Below are positions 1-5,295 of a stretch of DNA of 11,479 nucleotides, piece by piece (the first letter of the stretch is position 1; each line of letters opens with the position of its first letter). The notes under the pieces are model-generated. The model ran no database searches. It was given only the letters and a program-made list of their open reading frames with translations, and was not told where the DNA came from. Position numbers and translations under genes: made by a program. The stretch is from Nitrospirota bacterium (GTDB lineage Bacteria > Nitrospirota > Thermodesulfovibrionia > Thermodesulfovibrionales > JdFR-88): positions 1 through 11,479 of the forward strand of contig JAKAEG010000068.1 of the NCBI GenBank assembly GCA_021819985.1, in the 5' to 3' direction.

Positions 1-36
1 TTGGATTCCCCCGCAAACGAAGCTTAGCCTGTCCCG

Positions 37-71
37 GCTTGTTACTTGAAACTTGTTACTTGCCACTTGTA
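37..71. repeat. Tandem heptamer repeat, about 5 units (consensus ACTTGNN)
   Basis: Seen directly: units GCTTGTT (37-43), ACTTGAA (44-50), ACTTGTT (51-57), ACTTGCC (58-64) and ACTTGTA (65-71) follow one another with no gap. The first five positions of each unit are conserved and the last two vary. The block lies about 80 bp upstream of the helicase start. One unit supplies TTGAAA (46-51), which with TATATG (70-75) at an 18-bp spacing could be a weak promoter, but this is speculative. Function is unknown; it resembles the short-period heptamer repeats found between genes in several bacterial groups. Confidence 0.6.
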
Positions 72-153
72 TATGTAACAATATCGGCCTGCGAAAAAAA
101 TTCCGGGCCAATCAATCGGACCCTGATCACCGAGAGGAATTTTTTAAGAAATT

Positions 154-2235
154 TTGCAAATAAAAACCGGGATCGATGGGCTGAACCCTGCCCAGAGAGA
201 GGCCGTGACCAGCACGGAGGGGCCTCTGCTTGTCCTTGCGGGCGCGGGGTCCGGCAAAACGAGAGTCATAACGATGCGGGTGGCCTGGCTGACCCATCTG
301 GGCGTGCCGCCCGGCTCTATTCTGGCCGTGACCTTCACGAACAAGGCCGCGCGGGAGATGAAAGAACGGGTAAAGGCGCTGCTTGGCCGGCCTGCGGAAA
401 GGGTAAAATCAAACCGGAACGGTCCGGATGCGGCGGGCGGAGGACGGCCCGTTATATCCACGTTCCATTCCCTTTGCCTGAACATCCTGAAACGGGAGAT
501 AGAGGCCCTGGGTTACCGCAAAGATTTTACCATCTACGACACAGGCGAGCAGGTCTCTTTATTGCGGCACATCTTAAGCGACATCAAGGTGTTCGAAAAG
601 AGCTTCAAGCCGGAAGACGTGCTAGAGAAGATAAGCAGATTTAAAAACGGTTTTTTACAAAAGGCCCCGATTAAAGGCGGGCAGGACGATTTCGACGCGG
701 AGGCCATGTCAGAAAGCCTGCTGCCCAGGTATCAGGAGACGATGAGGTCATTGAACGTGGTGGATTTCGACGACCTGCTGCTTTTGACCCTCCGGCTTTT
801 CAGGGAGCACCCTGAAGCGCTCGAAAAATACCGCAAGCGGTTCCTCTACATCATGGTCGATGAGTACCAGGACACCAACAAGGTCCAGTATGATATTTTG
901 AAGCTCCTTTCCGGGGAAAGAAAAAATATTTGCGTTGTGGGCGATGACGACCAGTCCATTTATGGGTGGCGGGGCGCAAGTCTTAACAATATTCTCGATT
1001 TTGAGAAAACTTTTCCGGGCACCAAAATAGTCCGGCTGGAGCAGAACTACCGCTCTTTCGGCAACATCCTTTCAGCCGCAAACGGGGTCATAAAAAATAA
1101 TTCAAAGAGGATGGAGAAATCCCTTCGCACGGACAGGGGGGCCGGGCCCAGGGTCTGCGTTTACAGAGCGGAAAACGGCGAACTCGAAGCGCAGTGGATA
1201 GCGGGCCGGATCGCGGAAATAAAATTCGGCAAAGACCTGAAGTATGAGGACTTCGCAATAATATACAGGGCAAACACGCTCTCAAAGCCTTTCGAAGAGG
1301 CCCTCCGGTCCGCGCGTATTCCCTACACCGTTGTCGGCGGGACGAGCTATTTTGACAGGAAAGAGATAAAGGACCTGGCGTCCTACCTGAAACTTATCGC
1401 GAACAATTCAGACAGCCTGAGCCTCCTTAGGTCCTCGAGCGTACCCAAAAGAGGGCTTGGGGCCGCCACCACAACCAAACTTACGGAATTCGCAAAAGCG
1501 CAGTCCATAACCCTTCTTGAGGCCTTCAAGAGGGCAGGCGAGGTGGAAGGAGTAAAACAAGGCAGACAGGCCGGCGCCGCTGAATCCTTTGCCCTGATGA
1601 TAGAAAAATATTCGGAGCTGTTCAAAAAGCGCGGGCAGATGGGAAACACCTTCAAGGCCCTGGCCCAGGAGATCGGGTTCAACGATTACATAAATGAGCT
1701 TTACAAATCGCAGGACATGGCGTTCAAGCGGATGGAAAACGCGGAGAACTTCATCCAGTCGCTTCATCATTACGAAGAGAAATCGCTTTCGGAATTTCCG
1801 GAAAAGGCCCCGACGCTCCAGGAGTTCCTTGAGCAACTGGCCCTGGACAGCGGCCCGGAGGAAAAGGAAGAGAAGCCCTTTGGCGTGGTGCTTACCACGT
1901 TTCATTCGGCCAAGGGACTGGAGTTTCCGGTGGTCTTCATCGCCTGCCTCGAAGAGGACGTCCTGCCGCACAAGAAATCGGCCCTCCCCGGAGAGGACAT
2001 CGAGGAGGAAAGGAGACTTTTTTACGTGGGCATAACCCGGGCCATGAAGGAGCTGTACCTGACCTGCGCCAAAACCAGGATGAAATACGGCAAGCAGGTC
2101 CCGCTGACCCCGTCCAGGTTCCTGGATGAGATTCCGGCAGATGTCATAAGAAAGGTCGAGGACGTTGAGCCTGAAGATACCCAGCTGCAGGAAGAAAGGA
2201 TAAAGGATTTTTTTGCGAAGATGAGAGAGATTTGA
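154..2235 (+). CDS. UvrD/Rep-family ATP-dependent DNA helicase (SF1A, Rep-like)
   Basis: A 3'-5' SF1A DNA helicase that uses ATP to unwind DNA, acting in the cytoplasm in replication restart and/or repair. All family motifs are present in order: Q-motif LNPAQREAV (res. 10-18), Walker A AGAGSGKT (29-36), motif Ia AVTFTNKAAREM (~58-69), Walker B/motif II VDEYQDT (235-241), motif III VVGDDDQSIYGWRG (~261-274), motif IV RLEQNYRS (294-301), motif V TTFHSAKGLEF (~580) and motif VI RRLFYVGITRA (~625). GDDDQSIYGWRGA, GGTSYFDRKEIKDL and VPKRGLG look closer to Rep than to UvrD, so the exact ortholog (rep, pcrA or uvrD) is uncertain. The 693 aa are slightly short for the family, and no C-terminal Tudor-like PcrA tail is evident. 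The start is TTG: an in-frame TAA at 145-147 rules out any real extension, and GAGAGGAA (132-139) lies upstream at a somewhat long spacing. Transcribed alone. Confidence 0.93.
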   Translation: MQIKTGIDGLNPAQREAVTSTEGPLLVLAGAGSGKTRVITMRVAWLTHLGVPPGSILAVTFTNKAAREMKERVKALLGRPAERVKSNRNGPDAAGGGRPVISTFHSLCLNILKREIEALGYRKDFTIYDTGEQVSLLRHILSDIKVFEKSFKPEDVLEKISRFKNGFLQKAPIKGGQDDFDAEAMSESLLPRYQETMRSLNVVDFDDLLLLTLRLFREHPEALEKYRKRFLYIMVDEYQDTNKVQYDILKLLSGERKNICVVGDDDQSIYGWRGASLNNILDFEKTFPGTKIVRLEQNYRSFGNILSAANGVIKNNSKRMEKSLRTDRGAGPRVCVYRAENGELEAQWIAGRIAEIKFGKDLKYEDFAIIYRANTLSKPFEEALRSARIPYTVVGGTSYFDRKEIKDLASYLKLIANNSDSLSLLRSSSVPKRGLGAATTTKLTEFAKAQSITLLEAFKRAGEVEGVKQGRQAGAAESFALMIEKYSELFKKRGQMGNTFKALAQEIGFNDYINELYKSQDMAFKRMENAENFIQSLHHYEEKSLSEFPEKAPTLQEFLEQLALDSGPEEKEEKPFGVVLTTFHSAKGLEFPVVFIACLEEDVLPHKKSALPGEDIEEERRLFYVGITRAMKELYLTCAKTRMKYGKQVPLTPSRFLDEIPADVIRKVEDVEPEDTQLQEERIKDFFAKMREI

Positions 2236-2274
2236 AGGGCGCTGCCCGTATCTCCGGTATAACTGCCGCTTATT

Positions 2275-2297
2275 GCCTGATATAATTTTCATCAGGC
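2275..2297 (+). promoter_or_regulatory. Extended -10 promoter inside a perfect 7-bp palindrome
   Basis: Seen directly: GCCTGAT (2275-2281) and ATCAGGC (2291-2297) are exact inverted repeats around a 9-base spacer. The segment also holds TGATATAAT (2278-2286), a perfect extended -10 (TGnTATAAT). No good -35 is present, which extended -10 promoters can tolerate. Transcription would start near 2293, a short distance before the ribosome-binding site at 2314-2319 of the PutA remnant. A dyad across a -10 element suggests an operator. A terminator for the helicase gene is less likely because no T-run follows. Confidence 0.4.
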
Positions 2298-2328
2298 GGA
2301 AAAAATTAAGCGCGGGGAGCAAAAATTT

Positions 2329-2664
2329 TTGGAAAGTCGCGTAACGGAAATAGCCCTGGGACTATATTCATCCCTCAGCTCCAGCCAAAAAACTTCCTCC
2401 ATTTTCGATAAAAAGAAATGGACGGGAAGACTGATGCAATGGGCGATGAAGGACGAACCCCTGAAAAGAGAAGGTTTTTTTAGGGCGGGCAACCTATATA
2501 TAAACAGGAAGATCACCGGTGCGCTTGTAGGCCGTCAGCCTTTCGGGGGCCTCGGGATGTCGGGTGCGGGATCGAAGACCGGCGGCCCGGACTGCCTGCT
2601 TCAGTTCATGGAGCCGGTCTCCATAAGTGAAAACACCATGAGGAAAGGTTTTACTCCTCTTTAA
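2329..2664 (+). pseudogene. putA: Internally deleted fused PutA (proline dehydrogenase / P5C dehydrogenase) remnant, 111 aa
   Basis: The intact enzyme oxidises proline to glutamate using an N-terminal PRODH and a C-terminal P5C dehydrogenase domain. Here only the two ends survive. Residues 24-47 ([20 protein letters not shown] then PLKR) match the start of fused PutA-type enzymes, where this segment normally runs on into an FRFVD-like stretch and the PRODH barrel. Residues 51-111 ([20 protein letters not shown], then [26 protein letters not shown]) are the extreme C-terminus of P5C dehydrogenase. The join lies near residues 46-52 (about 2464-2484) and keeps the frame, so roughly 2.6 kb of a ~1000-residue gene is missing. 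The FAD site, the catalytic Cys and the NAD-binding fold are all gone, so enzyme activity is not expected. Expression signals look intact: GGGGAG at 2314-2319, a TTG start, and a stop overlapping the next gene. Family assignments are from memory of family sequences. A chimeric assembly is the main alternative. Confidence 0.72.
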
Positions 2665-3308
2665 TGAACAGGTTCTGGTTTGTATTCATAGCTTTTTTCA
2701 TGGGGTTTCTGACCGCCATTCCAGTCGGGGCCGCTCAGATCGAAATAGCCAAACGTTCGTTGAGCAATCACCTTTGGGCCGCCTACATGGTGGCGCTTGG
2801 CACTGTTTCCTCTGACGTGATGTATGGGTTTATAGCCATGTTCGGCATCGCTCCCTATTTGGAAAAAAAAGCCGTTGTCGCCATCTTTGGTTTTTTCGCA
2901 ACGGCGGTGCTCCTGCTTCTCGCTTTTTTCACGTTGAAAAATAACGGCGCCGGGATTGTAGATCTGCGCAGACCAGCATTGAAAAGCAAAAAGCTGTCCC
3001 TGGCTATTGGATTCATGATCTCTGTGACAAACCCGATGATGATAGTATGGTGGCTGATCGGCGAAAAATTGATTCGGGAGCTTGGATTGATCAACAATTT
3101 CACAACCAATACTGTCCTGCTTTTCCTGGCTTCGGCCGGCCTTGGAATCCTTTCCTACCTGATTGCTATTTCAAATATTTTATACTGGTCAAAAAAATTC
3201 ATATCAAATGCAATGATGAAGAAAATCAATTACGGACTTGGCTTAGCGCTCGTGCTGATGGCCTTTTATTTTTTAATAAGTTCAATTCACAAGCTCGTGA
3301 CCCTGTAA
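2664..3308 (+). CDS. LysE-family amino-acid/metabolite exporter
   Basis: A small inner-membrane protein of the LysE/RhtB translocator superfamily, which exports amino acids or related small metabolites by secondary transport; the substrate cannot be read from sequence. The 214 aa fit the family (~190-220). Hydrophobic segments lie at about 4-23, 37-60, 68-91, 111-133, 148-170 and 187-207, giving six membrane spans. The N-terminal GFLTAIPVGAAQIEIAKR stands where the family has its conserved G-x-x-x-x-P-G-P segment. FMISVTNPMMIVWW (117-130) is the second conserved family signature, with the helix-breaking NP. The ATG overlaps the stop of the PutA remnant by one base (TAATG), so it is probably translationally coupled to it and shares its promoter. 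The gene is visibly more AT-rich than the helicase or uvrC genes, which may indicate separate ancestry. Confidence 0.85.
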   Translation: MNRFWFVFIAFFMGFLTAIPVGAAQIEIAKRSLSNHLWAAYMVALGTVSSDVMYGFIAMFGIAPYLEKKAVVAIFGFFATAVLLLLAFFTLKNNGAGIVDLRRPALKSKKLSLAIGFMISVTNPMMIVWWLIGEKLIRELGLINNFTTNTVLLFLASAGLGILSYLIAISNILYWSKKFISNAMMKKINYGLGLALVLMAFYFLISSIHKLVTL

Positions 3309-3346
3309 AAAATTAAACAATGCCTTCTGGTCAGAAACAAAATAGC

Positions 3347-3355
3347 TGATATACT
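3347..3355 (+). promoter_or_regulatory. Possible extended -10 promoter for the methyltransferase gene
   Basis: TGATATACT matches the extended -10 pattern TGnTATAAT with one mismatch. It lies 95 bases before the methyltransferase ATG in the AT-rich 3309-3450 gap. No clear -35 is seen. A start near 3362 would give a leader of about 90 bases that carries the 16-bp tandem repeat. In AT-rich DNA chance matches are common. Confidence 0.28.
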
Positions 3356-3373
3356 TTGAATCACATAAGAAAT

Positions 3374-3405
3374 TTTTAATTCGCGATCCTTTTAATTCGC
3401 AATCC
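3374..3405. repeat. Two-copy 16-bp tandem repeat
   Basis: TTTTAATTCGCGATCC (3374-3389) is followed directly by TTTTAATTCGCAATCC (3390-3405); 15 of 16 bases are identical, with one G/A difference. It lies between the exporter and the methyltransferase, about 45 bp before the methyltransferase start. It could be a direct-repeat regulator site or a simple local duplication; neither can be settled from the sequence. Confidence 0.65.
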
Positions 3406-3450
3406 AAAATAATTCAAAAAATATAACAGTGGTCAGGCGGGAGCAATCAG

Positions 3451-4053
3451 ATGCCGTACAACGTGCATTTCAAATTTCTGGGCCAATATATGCGAAAAAT
3501 AAGAGAGGTCGGCTCCATCGCCCCTGACTCCGGAGCGTGCGTAAACGGTCTGCTCAAGTCCGTAAAGTTCAAATCGGCAAAAGTTATTATCGAGTTCGGC
3601 TCAGGAAGCGGGGCGGTGACCCGTGAAATACTCCGCCGGAAAAGACCCGATGCCGTCCTTATCTGTTTCGAAAAGAACACCGCCTTTTACGACCATCTCC
3701 GGAAAACAATTACGGGACGAAATGTCTTTATAATCCTGGCTGACGTATTCGATGCGGCGCATGTGCTCGCGTCCCGTTTCGATATTTCAGCGCGGAGTGT
3801 GGATTATATTATCTCTACCCTGCCCTGTTCATTTATGCGGATAAATGAATTATTAATAAAGGCGGTCTGCCCGTTGCTCAATGAGCGAGGGGCTTTCATT
3901 CAGTACATGCACGTCCCCTCCGTCCTCAAGGGCTTTAGACTCAGACCGATCCTGAGTAAAAGATTCAGCCGAATCGAATCGGATATAGTGTTTTCGAACA
4001 TTCCTCCGGTTTTTATTTACACCTGCCGAACGGGAAACGCTCCGATTATCTAG
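3451..4053 (+). CDS. SAM-dependent methyltransferase, phospholipid N-methyltransferase / rRNA dimethylase-like
   Basis: A 200-residue class I methyltransferase. The SAM-binding motif I is VIIEFGSGSGAVTREIL (45-61), with the acidic end of the second strand at E74 in CFEKN, an acidic motif LADVFD (96-101), and IISTLPCSF (120-128) where the motif IV active-site loop falls. The N-terminal FLGQYMRKIREVGSIAPDSG and the C-terminal IPPVFIYTCR resemble the PmtA-like group, which methylates phosphatidylethanolamine and is often misnamed rRNA adenine dimethylase. The LPC loop differs from the NLPY motif of KsgA/Erm enzymes, arguing against rRNA methylation. The protein is probably peripheral to the membrane; the substrate is an inference. 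The ATG is preceded by GGCGGGAG at 3436-3443. The 3' end overlaps the convergent acetate kinase gene by 8 bp, leaving no room for a terminator between them. Base composition is intermediate between the AT-rich exporter and the GC-rich neighbours. Confidence 0.75.
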   Translation: MPYNVHFKFLGQYMRKIREVGSIAPDSGACVNGLLKSVKFKSAKVIIEFGSGSGAVTREILRRKRPDAVLICFEKNTAFYDHLRKTITGRNVFIILADVFDAAHVLASRFDISARSVDYIISTLPCSFMRINELLIKAVCPLLNERGAFIQYMHVPSVLKGFRLRPILSKRFSRIESDIVFSNIPPVFIYTCRTGNAPII

Positions 4054-5266
4054 CTTTTTGAAACAAGATCGCCGCCGTATGCCTTGCGATCATCAGGTCC
4101 TCATTTGCCTGGACCACCCTGACCGCGCAGCGGGAATCGGGCATTGAGATCACGGCTTCATGCCTTTCATTTTTTCGCTCATCAATTCGTATCCCCAGGT
4201 GCTCCAGTCCCTGGCAGGCCTGCCAGCGGACAGGGGCGGCCTTCTCTCCGATGCCTCCCGTAAAAACCAGGGTGTCCAGCCCTCCCAGTGCGGCGGCAAG
4301 GGCCCCGATATTTTTTTTAAGCTGATAACAGAACATGTCTATGGCGAGTGCGGCTGAGGGCAGCTCTTTCCTTTTTTCAAGAAGGGTCTTCATGTCCGGG
4401 CTGATCTCTGAGACCCCAAGGAGCCCCGCTTTATGATTAACCAATTCATCGATCCTTGCCGCGCTGAAACCTTTTTGATTTATCAAATAAAGCAGGACAC
4501 CAGGGTCCAGGTCCCCGCTCCGGGTGCCCATCATGAACCCGCCTGCCGGGGTGAAACCCATGGTCGTGTCGATTGGCCTTCCGTTTTTTATCGCGGCCAT
4601 GCTGGCGCCGTTTCCAAGATGCGCGATTACCACGCGCCCGCGTGCCTCCTCACCCAGAACGCTGACCGCGTATTCATAGGAAAGCCCGTGAAAGCCATAC
4701 CGTAAAATGCCCTCATCCCAAAAAGAGGCGGGCAGGGGAAAGCGCCTGGCCGCCTCAGGCATCCCGCGATGAAAAGCGGTATCGAAACAGGCCACCTGCG
4801 GCAGATGCGGATAATGCCTGGCGACCGCCTCGATGCACCTGATCTCATAAGGAAGATGAAGCGGCGCAAAGGGGACCAGTCCCTTTAATTCGCCAAGCAG
4901 CTTTTGGTCCACCACGGCTGGGGCCGCATGCCCCGGCCCCCCATGGACCACCCTGTGGCCCACAGCCGACGGTTTCTGATTTTTTTGATTTTTGGGAATC
5001 TCCAGGCGTTCTATCAGATCAAAAATGGCGCGGACAGCATCTTCATGTTTTTTTGCCGCGAAATTTTTCTTTTCTTCCAATCGGCCTGGTCCGCTTTGCA
5101 TCCATAACCGCCCGCCTTCTAGCCCAATCCGCTCCGCCGCCCCGGAGGCAAGCAGTTTCTCCTCTCCGCCACCTATCAGGTAAACGGAGAATTTGAGCGA
5201 GGAAGAACCCAGATTGAAAACCAGGACCTGGTTTCTGTTTTTATCAGAATAATTTTCGCTCTTCAT
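4046..5266 (-). CDS. ackA: Acetate kinase
   Basis: Catalyses acetyl-phosphate + ADP to acetate + ATP in the cytoplasm, reversibly. Full length at 406 aa (family ~400). ASKHA-fold signatures are all present: VFNLGSSSLKFSVY (16-29), GHRVVHGG (103-110, the substrate-binding Arg), FDTAFH (161-166, with the catalytic Asp), RYGFHGLSYEY (189-199, with the conserved His), AHLGNGASMAAIKNG (215-229), MGTRSGDLDPG (246-256, the second catalytic Arg), VFTGGIGEKA (334-343) and QANEDLMIARHT (387-398, with the Mg-binding Glu). Just before MGTRSGD the usual TPLEG-type stretch reads TPAGG, a minor change. It sits 29 bp downstream of phosphoketolase on the same strand, where acetyl-phosphate is made. The start is fixed by an upstream in-frame stop at 5282-5284. 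No Shine-Dalgarno sequence lies near the ATG because the leader is pure A/T, so expression may depend on an AT-rich initiation region or on coupling. Confidence 0.96.
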   Translation of the reverse strand: MKSENYSDKNRNQVLVFNLGSSSLKFSVYLIGGGEEKLLASGAAERIGLEGGRLWMQSGPGRLEEKKNFAAKKHEDAVRAIFDLIERLEIPKNQKNQKPSAVGHRVVHGGPGHAAPAVVDQKLLGELKGLVPFAPLHLPYEIRCIEAVARHYPHLPQVACFDTAFHRGMPEAARRFPLPASFWDEGILRYGFHGLSYEYAVSVLGEEARGRVVIAHLGNGASMAAIKNGRPIDTTMGFTPAGGFMMGTRSGDLDPGVLLYLINQKGFSAARIDELVNHKAGLLGVSEISPDMKTLLEKRKELPSAALAIDMFCYQLKKNIGALAAALGGLDTLVFTGGIGEKAAPVRWQACQGLEHLGIRIDERKNERHEAVISMPDSRCAVRVVQANEDLMIARHTAAILFQKAR

Positions 5267-5295
5267 TTTTTTTAAAAAAATTTAATTAAAAACCT

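Noticed and set aside
1..30. Possible edge of a third GTCATTCC-type repeat
   Set aside because: Only TGGATTCCC (2-10) matches copy A; no paired arm or ATGAC end is visible, so chance or window truncation cannot be separated.
39..644. 201-codon frame overlapping the start of the helicase gene
   Set aside because: It is a different frame of the same DNA that encodes Walker A and motif Ia of the helicase; the Gly/Arg-rich product has no recognisable domain.
2275..2297. Rho-independent terminator for the helicase gene
   Set aside because: The 7-bp stem is AT-mixed with a 9-base loop and is followed by GGAAAAAATT instead of a T-run on the transcribed strand.
1408..2322. Long antisense reading frame (304 codons) opposite the helicase gene
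   Set aside because: It lies fully opposite conserved helicase motifs, its composition (Leu/Arg/Phe-rich with no domain) is that of a complementary-strand shadow, and no convincing start signal is seen.
3047..3316. 89-codon frame across the end of the LysE-family gene
   Set aside because: It overlaps conserved exporter membrane segments in another frame and shows no domain.
3309..4053. Defence, toxin-antitoxin or antibiotic-resistance island around the methyltransferase
   Set aside because: No partner nuclease, antitoxin, integrase or repeat boundary is present, and the LPC loop does not match the Erm rRNA methylases.
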